Counted from the first letter of the stretch, positions 15,802 to 24,928 are shown. The stretch is DNA of 64,000 nucleotides from JAHEEM01 sp036396795 (GCA_036396795.1 DASWKF010000090.1:62001-126000), one strand, 5' to 3'. Notes: generated from the sequence alone by a model not told the origin. Numbers and translations: made by a program.

Positions 15802-18183
15802 TCATTCGGTAAGCGCCGGGCGCAAGGTCAGCGTGTGCGCAGCGGGGCCGGGGAGGAACGGCAGCGGCTCGCCGCGGGCCCAGGCTTCGTGGCCGGCGCG
15901 AAAGTACGGCGACAGCGGGTGACCGCTTTGGCCGCCGGGCATGTGGAAATAGCCGTTGGCCTCATCGCCCGGCGACACGGCGAAGCGCTCGGACGCGCCG
16001 TGATTGCGGTTTTGCACGCGCAACGTGAATTGTCCGCCCGGCAGCGGCCCCGAATGCACGGTGAGCAACGCCGATAACAGCGGTAGCGCCTGGGCGAACG
16101 GATGTCGAATCTCGACCCGATTGAGCTCGCCCCAGGTGCAATCCTCTATCGCGGCGTGCGGGCAGCTCGCGAGCGTCTCGTCGACCATCGCGAGCAGAAA
16201 CGCATCCCAGCTCGCATGCCCGGGAGGCTTCAGATGCTCGGGTCTGGCGTTGACGAGCCGCCACAAGGGCCCCTCGGACTGCGTCAGGCGCTCCACGCGC
16301 AGCGGCTCCTCCGGCGTGCCGCAACCGGAAATGATGGAGCGCAGCACGGTCTCGCGGGTGAGGTGGCGAAACTCCTGCGTCAGGCGATACGCCGCTGCAC
16401 CGATGCCGGCGTGACCGTCCCAGGCCTCGAGCACGGCGGCGAGCGCGCGCCGTCGAGGCTCGGCGTCGGACGCATGCCGCGCGAGCAGCGCGACGATCAA
16501 GTCCCGCCAGCGCTCGTGAAGCACGGCGCGATCGTCGAGCTGCATCGCCAGCATGTCGTCGATCGAAGCCTGCACCAGAGCGCTCAAGGAATCGCGGATT
16601 CGCTGGGCGCGCGCGCCCAATGCATAGTCGCCGGTGCCGATGCGAAGCAGCGCATCGCCGTCTACCACGCGGGCGTTCGCCGTCCATAGGTAGCCCGCCG
16701 GCGGCTTGATCTCGACCGGATACGCGACGCTCGGGAGCCAACCGAGCCAGCCGGTGCCGCTGTCCTCCCAATACGCCGGCCGCCGCGGATCGTAGCCGGC
16801 GCGTATCGGTATTCGCCCCATGATGGTCCAGGCGATGTCGCCGTTGCGATCCGCGACCATGAAGTTCTGCGGCGGCAGCCCGACCGTGTGCGCGATCTGC
16901 ACGGCCTCGTGCACGTCGCTCGCTCCTTCGAGATCCCGCAGGCGGAGATTCGATGCTTCGGGCTCGTGCGCGAGCCAATGCACTGCGCGCGGCACGCCGC
17001 GATCCCCATCGACTATCGGGCCCCACTGGGTGGAGCGCACGCGAAGCTCCACCGGCGGCTGGCCGCGCACGGCGATCGTCTCGACATGGGTCTCGAGCTC
17101 GCGCCAGCCGGATCGCGTCCAATAGCGGCTCGAATCCTCGGGATCGCGCCGCACCAGCACCAGGTCGGACCAGTCGCCGCGGCTGTAGGTGAACCCCCAG
17201 GCGATCGCGCTGTTGCTGCCGGCGACGATGACCGGTGCACCGGGCAGCGTGACTCCGGTAATGTCGAGCGGCGCAGCATTCGCTGCGGACGCTTCGACGA
17301 TGAGGCGCAGTCGATACCAGACGTTCGGCACGCGCAGCCCGAGATGCATGTCGTTGGCGACGATCGCGTTGCCCGTGCGGCTGCGGCCGGCCGCGACGGC
17401 CCAGCCGTTGCTGCCGGGGGCGAGATCCTCGCCGGACAAAACCGGAGCGCGCGAAGCCCGGGGCGGCTCGCGCGGCGGGGCGGCGTCGCGCAAGTCGCAA
17501 ACCGCGGCGTCCGGCACCGGCGGCAGCGCGTACGCCGGGCCGACCAGGGGTGCATCCCAGGAGGTGCCTTCGTTGAGCAGAAACGGCCGCAATCCCTCCG
17601 GCAGCGCGTCATGGAGCCGCGCGAAGCTTGCATCGCGGCTTGCATCCTCGTCGCTCAAATCGAAGTACATCGCGAAATTGACGAGAAACGTATCGATAGG
17701 CCGCCAGGCAACGGGTTGCGCGCGCAGAACCCAATATTCGAAAGGCTTGGTGGTGAGGGCGCCTAGACCGGCATTGACGCCGCGCGCATACGCTTCCAGC
17801 AACTCGGCATCGGCGGATGGCAGGCTCGCCATGATTTCTTCGGCCACGCTCCGCAGCCGATGCAGGCGGTGATCCCGGTCGATCGCGACCGCCCCGGGGC
17901 CGAACAGAACGCTGAGCTCGCCGGTGGCCGTGCGCCGCAACAGATCCATCTGAAAGAAGCGGTCCTGAGCATGCACGAATCCGGTCGCCGCAGCCGCATC
18001 GAGGCGAGTTTGCGCCCGGATCGTCACGACGCCGTAGCGGTCGCGCTCCACGGCTACCGGGCCGCTCAAGTCCGCGATCGCCGCGGCGCCGTCGAGCTGC
18101 GGCAGGCTCTGGCGCGCCAGCAGCCAGCCGCCGAGCGCCAAGCCCGAGAGCACGATCGCGACGACGGCGAGCAGGCGTTTCAT
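15802..18183 (-). CDS. penicillin acylase family protein
   Basis: A 793-aa Ntn-hydrolase with an N-terminal signal-anchor. The autoproteolysis/nucleophile site is in LAPGSNGWAVAAGRSRTG, where the Ser after the Gly becomes the N-terminus of the beta chain, followed by IVANDMHLGL. The length and two-chain layout (alpha about 1-265, beta after) fit acylases of the penicillin G/AHL-acylase group, which cleave amide side chains in the periplasm. The substrate is not determined. The gene is divergent from the GT9 gene; the gap (18184-18309) shows no strong promoter. Confidence 0.9.
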   Translation of the reverse strand: MKRLLAVVAIVLSGLALGGWLLARQSLPQLDGAAAIADLSGPVAVERDRYGVVTIRAQTRLDAAAATGFVHAQDRFFQMDLLRRTATGELSVLFGPGAVAIDRDHRLHRLRSVAEEIMASLPSADAELLEAYARGVNAGLGALTTKPFEYWVLRAQPVAWRPIDTFLVNFAMYFDLSDEDASRDASFARLHDALPEGLRPFLLNEGTSWDAPLVGPAYALPPVPDAAVCDLRDAAPPREPPRASRAPVLSGEDLAPGSNGWAVAAGRSRTGNAIVANDMHLGLRVPNVWYRLRLIVEASAANAAPLDITGVTLPGAPVIVAGSNSAIAWGFTYSRGDWSDLVLVRRDPEDSSRYWTRSGWRELETHVETIAVRGQPPVELRVRSTQWGPIVDGDRGVPRAVHWLAHEPEASNLRLRDLEGASDVHEAVQIAHTVGLPPQNFMVADRNGDIAWTIMGRIPIRAGYDPRRPAYWEDSGTGWLGWLPSVAYPVEIKPPAGYLWTANARVVDGDALLRIGTGDYALGARAQRIRDSLSALVQASIDDMLAMQLDDRAVLHERWRDLIVALLARHASDAEPRRRALAAVLEAWDGHAGIGAAAYRLTQEFRHLTRETVLRSIISGCGTPEEPLRVERLTQSEGPLWRLVNARPEHLKPPGHASWDAFLLAMVDETLASCPHAAIEDCTWGELNRVEIRHPFAQALPLLSALLTVHSGPLPGGQFTLRVQNRNHGASERFAVSPGDEANGYFHMPGGQSGHPLSPYFRAGHEAWARGEPLPFLPGPAAHTLTLRPALTE

Positions 18184-18309
18184 GACGATAGTGCGTGCTT
18201 GGATGAGCGCGGCGCGCGGCGCGGGAGCCGCCGGATGCTTTCGGCCGATTTTAGCTCTAGGATGGCACTATCGCGAATTCCCGAGACAGGATCCAGAATC
18301 TCTCTGCCC

Positions 18310-19440
18310 ATGGGCGAGTCGATCATCTTCACCGATCCCCCCGAAACGGTCTGCATCATCCGCCTGTCGGCGATCGGCGATACCTGCCACACGCTGCCCG
18401 TGGTCCGTGCGATTCAAGGCGCCTGGCCGCGCACGGCGCTGACCTGGATCATCGGCAAGACCGAGCACGGGCTGCTCCAAGGGCTGGACGGCGTCGAGTT
18501 CCTGGTCCTCGACAAGGCAAAGGGCTGGGCCGGCTATCGCGAGGTTCGCCGCGGGCTCGGAAAGCGGCGTTTTCCGCTGTTGCTGCACATGCATGCTTCC
18601 TTGCGGGCCAATATCGTGAGCACGATGGTGAAGGCAGGTGTGCGTCTGGGATTCGATCGCGCCAGAGCGCGCGACTATCAGTGGCTGTTCTGCAATGCGC
18701 GGCTTGCGCCGACGCCGCAGCAGCACGTCATGGACGGCCTGCTCGAGTTTGCCGGCGCGCTCGGGATCGAGCGCGCCGCGCCGCGCTGGGATCTGCCGCT
18801 TGCGTCCGAGGACCGGGCGTTCGCGGCGCGGGTCGTCGACGGCTCCCGTCCCGCGGTCGTCATCAGCCCCTGCACCGGGCAGCGTTTTCGCAACTACCGC
18901 AACTGGAGCGCCGAGCGCTACGCGACCGTAGCCGAGCACGCGACGCGCCGTCACGGCGCGCAGGTGATTTTGACCGGCGCCGGGACCGAGCTCGAGCGGC
19001 GCTACGCAGGGCAGATCGCCGCGGGTCTTACCGAGCCGCCCGTCGATCTGGTCGGCCGGACGACGCTCAAGCAGCTCGCGGCCCTGATCGGCCGGGCCAC
19101 GGTGGTGATCTGCCCGGACTCCGGCCCGGCGCATATCGCGACCGCGGTCGGTACGCCGGTCGTCGGACTCTACGCCACCTCGAATCGATGGCGCACCGGG
19201 CCCTATGCGAGCCAGCACCTGGTCGTCGACAAGTATCCGCAAGCCGTGCGGCGGGAGTTCGACAAGCCCGTCGAGGCGTTGCGTTGGGGCCAGCGCGTCC
19301 GGGATCCCGCGGCGATGGATCTGATCGAGGTCGACGAAGTCATAGAGAAATTGGAGAGGGTGCTCGCGCGGCATGCGGCTGCCGGGCCGCAACCGGTGGA
19401 CAGACATGACCGAGAGTTACCCGCTACGTCGCTTCGATGA
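18310..19440 (+). CDS. GT9 family glycosyltransferase (heptosyltransferase-like)
   Basis: A 376-aa cytosolic glycosyltransferase of family 9. Motifs include CIIRLSAIGDTCHTLPVV near the N-terminus, YRNWSAERY in the middle and VICPDSGPAHIATAVGTPVVGLY in the sugar-donor half, the standard ADP-heptose transferase signatures. It likely adds a heptose or related sugar to the lipopolysaccharide inner core. The next gene, a Kdo hydroxylase, starts inside its 3' end (35 bp overlap), supporting a shared LPS role. A start at 18262 (16 codons earlier) is also possible; neither start has a strong ribosome site. Confidence 0.88.
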   Translation: MGESIIFTDPPETVCIIRLSAIGDTCHTLPVVRAIQGAWPRTALTWIIGKTEHGLLQGLDGVEFLVLDKAKGWAGYREVRRGLGKRRFPLLLHMHASLRANIVSTMVKAGVRLGFDRARARDYQWLFCNARLAPTPQQHVMDGLLEFAGALGIERAAPRWDLPLASEDRAFAARVVDGSRPAVVISPCTGQRFRNYRNWSAERYATVAEHATRRHGAQVILTGAGTELERRYAGQIAAGLTEPPVDLVGRTTLKQLAALIGRATVVICPDSGPAHIATAVGTPVVGLYATSNRWRTGPYASQHLVVDKYPQAVRREFDKPVEALRWGQRVRDPAAMDLIEVDEVIEKLERVLARHAAAGPQPVDRHDRELPATSLR

Positions 19441-20314
19441 GGCCGAGCCTCAGGAAATCCAGACCGCGCTCGAGCGCTGCGAGGTGGTGTTCTTCGAGCG
19501 CTGCCCGGTGCCTCTGCCTTTGCCTGAGGATCTGCGTTTTCTGCGCGAGGCGTTGCCGCAGCAGCACAAGGTAAAGAACGTAAGCTATCACCCGGAATCG
19601 GATTCGATTCCGCGATTCGAGGCCTCTGCCGAGGTCCAGGAACGAGTCAAGGGGATACTCAAGACGCATCGGCAACAGGTAGGCGCGTTCTTCGAGCGAA
19701 ACGCACCGGGCTGGCGGCCCGGTTGGAGGCTCGGCACTACGAGCTTTCGCGCCGTCGAGGAGCGCGGCCGCAATCTCGAGGCGCGATCGAACAGCGAGAT
19801 CGTGCACATCGACGCCGGCGCCTACGGCGCCACCGACGGCGATCGCATCCTGCGCTTCTTCGTCAACCTGAACCCGGACGTCGACCGGGTCTGGGGCACC
19901 AAGGGGAGCTTCGCGGAGCTCTTCGCCCGGCATGCCGAGCTCGCGCAAGCGGCGCGCGGCGGGCGCGCCGCGATACGCTTGCAGAAATCTCTCGGCGACA
20001 AGCTCTACAGCGGCGTCCTCGGCGGTCTGAGCAAGGTCTATCCGCTGCTCAAGGTCATCGACTCGAGCCCCTACGACCGGGCGATGCGACGGATCCACAA
20101 CTATATGAAGGAAACCGAGAGCTTTCGCGCGGACCTGTCGACTTACCGCGAAATCCGCTTTCCGCCGTTTTCGGCGTGGTCGGTGTTCACCGACGGCCGC
20201 AGTCACTCGGTGATTTCGGGCCGGTTCGCGCTCGTGACCACATTGTTGATCCCGCTCGAGAATTGCCGCGATCCGGCGCTGACGCCGTATCACATCCTCG
20301 CGGCCGCGAGCTGA
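19406..20314 (+). CDS. kdoO: Kdo hydroxylase family Fe(II)/2-oxoglutarate-dependent enzyme
   Basis: A 302-aa protein resembling KdoO, which hydroxylates the 3-deoxy-D-manno-octulosonic acid of lipid A to Ko using Fe(II), O2 and 2-oxoglutarate. The iron site is visible as HID (H134, D136) and the distal H267 (GRSHSVISGRF), with R273 positioned for 2-oxoglutarate binding. The length matches the family. It overlaps the heptosyltransferase-like gene by 35 bp, so both probably modify the inner core. Known KdoO enzymes come mainly from Burkholderia and Yersinia; the match here is by motif and context, not by search. Confidence 0.8.
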   Translation: MTESYPLRRFDEAEPQEIQTALERCEVVFFERCPVPLPLPEDLRFLREALPQQHKVKNVSYHPESDSIPRFEASAEVQERVKGILKTHRQQVGAFFERNAPGWRPGWRLGTTSFRAVEERGRNLEARSNSEIVHIDAGAYGATDGDRILRFFVNLNPDVDRVWGTKGSFAELFARHAELAQAARGGRAAIRLQKSLGDKLYSGVLGGLSKVYPLLKVIDSSPYDRAMRRIHNYMKETESFRADLSTYREIRFPPFSAWSVFTDGRSHSVISGRFALVTTLLIPLENCRDPALTPYHILAAAS

Positions 20315-20318
20315 GCCG

Positions 20319-20582
20319 TCAGCGCTGATCGTCGCGCAGCTTGGCGAGCGCCATCAGCGCCGCGCCGGCTCGAGACAGCTCGCTGCCGTCCTCGAGCTCG
20401 CGAGCGATCAGCCGGTCCGCGAGGCGGCGATCGCCGTGACAGGCCTGCAGCAGGTCCGCATCGACGTCGATTCTGACGCTGTCGGAGCGGCTCGGCCTGC
20501 CGGCGCGGCGCCTGCGCCGAGAGACAAACACGATTCCAATGACCGCGGCGAGCGCGATCCAGATTGCCGATATTCCAGTCAT
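20319..20582 (-). CDS. small single-pass membrane protein, unknown
   Basis: An 87-aa protein with one N-terminal membrane helix (about 4-20), then a basic RRRRRAGR stretch and a soluble tail rich in Leu/Arg/Asp. The topology suggests a cytoplasmic C-terminus. I do not recognise a family. It follows the DUF4159 gene by 24 bp on the minus strand and is convergent with the Kdo hydroxylase, with only 4 bp between the stops. Confidence 0.6.
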   Translation of the reverse strand: MTGISAIWIALAAVIGIVFVSRRRRRAGRPSRSDSVRIDVDADLLQACHGDRRLADRLIARELEDGSELSRAGAALMALAKLRDDQR

Positions 20583-20606
20583 GACTCTTCGTTCTTGTAG
20601 TGGTTT

Positions 20607-21464
20607 TCAGTGGGTCATCGCATAGATGATGTAGTTGATGCCGAAACGATAAGCGAGCGCCGTCATTGGCTCGGGGTAGACGGGGTCGTCGGCATGCTCC
20701 CAGGCGTCTCCCATGTCCATGTTGAAGTTGATCGCGACCATCAGCCTGCCGGCGTCGTCGTAGATGCCGCGCCAGCGCGGCGGGCCTCCCGGCAGCTCGG
20801 CGACGATTTCGCCTGAGCTCGCGCGATAGAGGTGACGGCGCCCTGGGATCTGCGTGCGCTGGTCCAGATCGTAGAGTATGTGCAGCAGCGGATCGGATTC
20901 CGGGATGTCGACGATCGCGCGGCCGGGCAGCACGCGCTGGATCGATTCGGTGAAGTATTGCCACTCGTAGAGGCCGTGAAAGTCGTCGACGACCAGGAAG
21001 CCGCCGCGCAGCAGATACTCGCGCAGGCGGTCCGCTTCCGGCGGTGACAAATACCAATGGCCGACCTGCTGGGCGAACAGCCACGGGAAGTCGAACAGCC
21101 GCTCATCGATCGCGCGTGCGTGGAAGCTGTCGTCGGCCACGTCGAGCCGCGTGAGGCGCTTGAGCCCGCGCGTGAGGTGACACTCGGCCTCGGGCCAGTC
21201 GATGCGCCACCAAGGGCGCCAGCCACCTTGAATCCGACCGTTCGCGTCGGTATACATCAAGCGCGCCATGTGGAATTCCGCCTCGGGCGTGGCCGGGTCG
21301 TTGCCGCCGTAGACGTCGCTGGGGCCCGGGCAATAGCTTCCGCGCCACTGCCCCGCCGCGGGTGTCGTGCCCGCGGCGGCGACGCCGAGCGTGACTAGCG
21401 CGCTCAACAGCGGCAAGCGGCTAGGCGAAAGGCGGTGCGTGTGGCCGGGCAGCATGCACGCCAT
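20607..21464 (-). CDS. DUF4159 domain secreted protein
   Basis: A protein of 285 aa with a signal peptide, in which the DUF4159 region spans most of the mature part. Visible family-like motifs are EFHMARLMYTD, GGFLVVDDFHG and the C-terminal FRYGINYIIY-like helix (here AYRFGINYIIYAM). The domain resembles a glutamine-amidotransferase-like fold and is often found with MoxR/VWA gene sets, which are absent here. ATG codons at 21464 and 21455 both give a plausible signal; a longer in-frame start begins with a basic stretch and is less likely. Confidence 0.8.
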   Translation of the reverse strand: MACMLPGHTHRLSPSRLPLLSALVTLGVAAAGTTPAAGQWRGSYCPGPSDVYGGNDPATPEAEFHMARLMYTDANGRIQGGWRPWWRIDWPEAECHLTRGLKRLTRLDVADDSFHARAIDERLFDFPWLFAQQVGHWYLSPPEADRLREYLLRGGFLVVDDFHGLYEWQYFTESIQRVLPGRAIVDIPESDPLLHILYDLDQRTQIPGRRHLYRASSGEIVAELPGGPPRWRGIYDDAGRLMVAINFNMDMGDAWEHADDPVYPEPMTALAYRFGINYIIYAMTH

Positions 21465-21584
21465 TATAGATAGAACTCGTCGCGCACCGAGGCGCTCGCG
21501 CCTTGTGCGATGCCGCAAGTCTGGGCAAGCTAGGGTCGGCCGGGTGCACGAGGCAGCGCGGCAGCCGCGAGGGGGGGATCAGTC

Positions 21585-23474
21585 ATGAGGTCGTATCAGG
21601 GGTCGATCGGCAGCGTTTGGGCCTTGTCTTGCATTTGCGCGTGGTTGGCCGCCTGTGCGCCGCAAGACGCGCCTGCCCCAGGCTCAGGCCCGGCGGCGGA
21701 CGCGGCCTCGACGGACGCCGACGTCCTCATCGTCGGCGCGGGTCTCGCGGGATTGTCCGCCGCGATCGATGCCGCCAACGCCGGCGCGCGCGTGCTCGTC
21801 GTCGATATGAACTCGGTCTTCGGCGGCCACGGCATTCAATCGGGCGGCGTCGCCGTCGTCGGCTCGCCGATGCAGCAGGCCGCCGGCTACACGGACACGC
21901 CGGAGCAGGCGTATCGCGATTGGATGGACTGGACCGTGGACGGTCATCCCGAATGGACGCGCTTCTACGCCGAGAATTCGCGCGAGATGATCTACGACTG
22001 GGTGACCGGCTTCGGCGTGCGTTTCGACCGCATGCGGCCGTCACACGGCAACAGCCTGCCGCGTTTTCACATGACTTACCGCCGCGGGCTGAATCTGCTG
22101 CGCCCCATCTACCTCGAGGCCTTGCGATACTCGAACATCTCGTTTCGCTGGAACTCTGTCGCCGAGCGTCTACTCAAGGACGGTGATGCGGTCGTCGGCG
22201 TCGAGGGAACGGACTGGCGCGCCGGTGAAACCTTTACGCTGCGGGCACCTCGAGTGGTCCTCGCGACCGGCGGCTTCCAAAGCAACATCGAAATGGTCAA
22301 GGCGAACTGGCGCGACGATTTGCCGGAACCCGGACCCGTGTACAGCATGTCGGGACAGAATTCCCGCGGCAGCGGCCACCGCATGGCCGAGGAGGCCGGC
22401 GCCGCGCTCGCGCACCTCGACCGCCAGTACAACGGCTACGCGATCGTGCCCGACATGCTCGGCCTCGACGACGCGCGCGGCTTTACGGCCGGCAACGCGC
22501 GCTCGATCTGGGTCAACGCCGAAGGCCGGCGCTTCGTGACGGAGCTCGGCATCGACCGTTACGTTTTCGACGCCGTGATGCGCCAGCAGCCGGAGGGGCA
22601 CTGGGCCATCTACGATGCCGACGACAAGGACGGCTTCCGTTTGGGCGGGCCGCATTTCGTCTCGGCGGACGAGGTCGATGTCGAGAAAATCCAGCGGCTC
22701 GCGGTCGAGAATCCCGCGATCACCCAGAAGGCCGACAGCATCGAGGTGCTTGCCGAGCGCATCGGCGTGCCCGGCGACGCGCTGGCCGCGACGCTAGCCG
22801 AGTACAACATGCTCGTCCAAAACGGCCAGAGCACCGACGTCGACGGCTTGCCTCCCGAGGATCCGCCGCCGGCGTTCACTATCGACACGCCGCCTTATTA
22901 CGCGACCAAGCTCTATCCGATGGCGAACAAGAGCGCCGGTGGCGTCTCCATCGACCTGCAGACGCGCGCGCTCGACGCCCAGGGCAGGCCCGTGCCGGGC
23001 TTGTTCGCTGCCGGCGAGCTGACCGGCTCGGCAGGCATGAACGGCTTGAACGGTCTCGACGGCATGTTCACGGGGCCGTCGATCCTCACGGGGCGTGTCG
23101 CCGGGCGCTCGGCAGCGGCGGAGCTTGCGAGCGTTGCGGGTTGGCAGCCGGTCGAGTTCACGCGCCGCGAAGCGCCTTGGAACCGGGAGCCCGCCGATCC
23201 TGCGTGGACCGCGGCGCTCGGCGCCGAGGATCTGCGCGCGCTATTGGCGACCTCGCGAGACGGTTATTGGCACTTCGAGCGCGTCCACAACCTCGTGCTC
23301 GAGCGGCGCTACGAGTGCATCGATTGCCACTCGGCACGGGTGCCGTTCCTGACGCTGAACACAGCGGTTGCGCGGGCCGCTCAAGCCCAGGTTTGTGATG
23401 CCTGCCATCTAGCGCCGGCCGGAACGCTGCCCGCGGCCGACGCGCAGCGCGCGCCGGTCACGGTCTCGGACTAG
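21585..23474 (+). CDS. flavocytochrome c-type FAD-dependent oxidoreductase with C-terminal di-heme tail
   Basis: A 629-aa lipoprotein (lipobox near AWLAAC) of the fumarate reductase/succinate dehydrogenase flavoprotein family. The FAD motif is VLIVGAGLAGLSAAIDAA; the FGGHGIQSGG and NGLNGLDGMFTGPS motifs mark the flavin domain and the end of its catalytic part. Uncommonly, two CxxCH motifs lie at the C-terminus (CIDCH 578-582 and CDACH 604-608) and could bind heme c after export. Known periplasmic flavocytochromes usually carry hemes at the N-terminus. The gene's TAG is interlocked with the stop of the DUF4252 gene on the other strand. Confidence 0.88.
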   Translation: MRSYQGSIGSVWALSCICAWLAACAPQDAPAPGSGPAADAASTDADVLIVGAGLAGLSAAIDAANAGARVLVVDMNSVFGGHGIQSGGVAVVGSPMQQAAGYTDTPEQAYRDWMDWTVDGHPEWTRFYAENSREMIYDWVTGFGVRFDRMRPSHGNSLPRFHMTYRRGLNLLRPIYLEALRYSNISFRWNSVAERLLKDGDAVVGVEGTDWRAGETFTLRAPRVVLATGGFQSNIEMVKANWRDDLPEPGPVYSMSGQNSRGSGHRMAEEAGAALAHLDRQYNGYAIVPDMLGLDDARGFTAGNARSIWVNAEGRRFVTELGIDRYVFDAVMRQQPEGHWAIYDADDKDGFRLGGPHFVSADEVDVEKIQRLAVENPAITQKADSIEVLAERIGVPGDALAATLAEYNMLVQNGQSTDVDGLPPEDPPPAFTIDTPPYYATKLYPMANKSAGGVSIDLQTRALDAQGRPVPGLFAAGELTGSAGMNGLNGLDGMFTGPSILTGRVAGRSAAAELASVAGWQPVEFTRREAPWNREPADPAWTAALGAEDLRALLATSRDGYWHFERVHNLVLERRYECIDCHSARVPFLTLNTAVARAAQAQVCDACHLAPAGTLPAADAQRAPVTVSD

Positions 23475-24022
23475 TCGGCGGGTTCGGCGGAGACCGGTAT
23501 CGCGCCGCCGGCCGCGCCGAGCCCCTCGAGGGCTTCGCCTATCCCGAGAGCATTGGCAACCTGGCCGAGCTGCGCGGGACTGATCGAGCCCGCCATGCTG
23601 ATGAACACGGCCTCGGTTGCGTCGACGACCATTACCGTCATTCCCAAGAGCAGCTCGTCGGCGCGCCTGACGTAGATCCTGACTTTGTCGCTGCCGTCCT
23701 GCACGTAGACCATGCGCTGCCAGCCGTCGCTCTCGAGCGCTTGCGAGGCGCTATCGATGAATCCGCCAACGGCTACGGCATCCTCGAGCTCCTCGTAGAC
23801 GCGCACGCGAATCCCCTGCAATCCGGCGAGCAGATCGGCCGCGGCCGGATCCTCGAACCGTGCGGCCTCACCCACGAAGCCGAGCAGCCACGGATCCAGA
23901 TCGATTTGCACCGTCGGCTCGGCGACTCCGGGGATTTGGCCGAAGTCGAAAAAATCCTGCGCCGCGGCGCTCTGCAACGCGCCGCAAGCCGCAAGCACTG
24001 TGAGCGCGATTCGAGTCAGCAT
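23471..24022 (-). CDS. DUF4252 domain secreted protein
   Basis: A 183-aa exported protein with a signal peptide (MLTRIALTVL...SAAAQ). The remainder matches the DUF4252 pattern of moderate length, with VRVYEELED, VRIYVRRADELLLGM and a late Val/Ala-rich strand-helix. DUF4252 proteins are often encoded downstream of an ECF sigma/anti-sigma pair, as here. The start was placed at 24022 because GGAGG, which lies at the end of the anti-sigma gene, is 10 bp upstream; the longer MTMEVES start would overlap that gene. The function is unknown. Confidence 0.78.
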   Translation of the reverse strand: MLTRIALTVLAACGALQSAAAQDFFDFGQIPGVAEPTVQIDLDPWLLGFVGEAARFEDPAAADLLAGLQGIRVRVYEELEDAVAVGGFIDSASQALESDGWQRMVYVQDGSDKVRIYVRRADELLLGMTVMVVDATEAVFISMAGSISPAQLGQVANALGIGEALEGLGAAGGAIPVSAEPAD

Positions 24023-24026
24023 GCTC

Positions 24027-24536
24027 TCAACCTCCATTGTCATTTTCAGAGTCTCTATTCCTCACGGCGTCGCGGCTGGTGACGACGGCCTCCTGTAGCC
24101 CCGTGCCGAGGGCGGTCGTGACCTCGTCGCGCGTGATGACCGCGCTCTGTCGGACATAGGCCATCGCTATCTCGAAATCCTGAACCGCCGCCGCCCGGGG
24201 ATCGGGCGCGGCGGGGTCCGCCGGCAACAACAACCAAGCCGCGGCTGCCGCCACGCCGCAAGCCGAAACGCTGAGCCAGAGCGGTGCCGCCGACGGGCCC
24301 GCGCGCTTGCCGCGACCGGGAATTCCCCAAAGATGCCGCAACAACGTCGGCGGCAGCGGGGCTTTGTCGAGTCGCCGCAACGAGCGCCGCAGCGTCGCCG
24401 CGTGCCGCACGGCGTGACGCAGCGCGGGGTCCTGCGTCATTGCGGCGCGCACGCGGCGTTCGTCGTCCGCCGAGAGGCTGCCGTCGGCCATGCCCTCGAC
24501 CTGGCTCCAAGCCCAGCGAATTTCCAGATCGCTCAC
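24027..24536 (-). CDS. anti-sigma-like membrane protein
   Basis: A 169-aa protein with a GTG start that overlaps the sigma gene stop (GTGA). The N-terminal part is a soluble helical domain (about 1-70, with ADDERRVRAAM and HAVRHAATLRRSL), and a single membrane helix follows near 90-108, so the C-terminal part would be periplasmic. This arrangement fits an anti-sigma factor that binds the sigma factor in the cytoplasm. No zinc HxxxCxxC motif is visible. It sits directly between the sigma gene and DUF4252. Confidence 0.65.
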   Translation of the reverse strand: MSDLEIRWAWSQVEGMADGSLSADDERRVRAAMTQDPALRHAVRHAATLRRSLRRLDKAPLPPTLLRHLWGIPGRGKRAGPSAAPLWLSVSACGVAAAAAWLLLPADPAAPDPRAAAVQDFEIAMAYVRQSAVITRDEVTTALGTGLQEAVVTSRDAVRNRDSENDNGG

Positions 24537-24928
24537 GACGATCCCTCGAGCTTGAGCCGCAGCCGGCGCCGGGCGCGGCGCAAGCGGTCGAGGCTCAAGT
24601 TTCGAGCGACCGCGAGCAGCCACTCCTTCGGCCGGCTTACCGCTCGTGCATGCTGCCAATAGCGTAGGAAGGTCTCTTGAGTCACGTCTTCCGCCTCGTG
24701 CCTGTCGCCGAGCAACGCCGCCGCGAACCGGTAGACGCTGCGGTAATGGCGCGCTGCCGCGAGCCGAAACTGCCACGCCGGGAGATTCCCCTCGTCGTCG
24801 CGCGCCGGCTCGGCGGCATAGTCATCGGTTCTGTCTGTTTCCGCCACCGACGCGTCCAGCTGCGGTTGTTCCCGGCTACTAAGACGCGCGGACACGGTAA
24901 AGGTTACAGCGGCTTCATCGCCTTCCAT
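24533..24928 (-). CDS. ECF-type sigma factor with region 2 only
   Basis: A 131-aa protein with a typical sigma-70 region 2: FAAALLGDRHEAEDVTQETF, LRYWQHA and LLAVARNLSLDRLRRARRR. The usual region 4 with its helix-turn-helix is missing; the frame ends at about the place where the region 2-4 linker begins. No region 4 appears in the other frames before the anti-sigma gene. It may need a partner, or be a degraded or short-form sigma factor. The ATG at 24928 overlaps the thioredoxin-like gene by 25 bp; a GTG at 24895 would avoid that. The same operon contains the anti-sigma and DUF4252 genes. Confidence 0.75.
   Translation of the reverse strand: MEGDEAAVTFTVSARLSSREQPQLDASVAETDRTDDYAAEPARDDEGNLPAWQFRLAAARHYRSVYRFAAALLGDRHEAEDVTQETFLRYWQHARAVSRPKEWLLAVARNLSLDRLRRARRRLRLKLEGSS

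Noticed and set aside
24055..24536. Possible frameshifted sigma region 4 downstream of the short sigma gene
   Set aside because: The other two frames on the minus strand give no helix-turn-helix; the anti-sigma frame begins immediately with a GTGA overlap, so no sign of a broken region 4.
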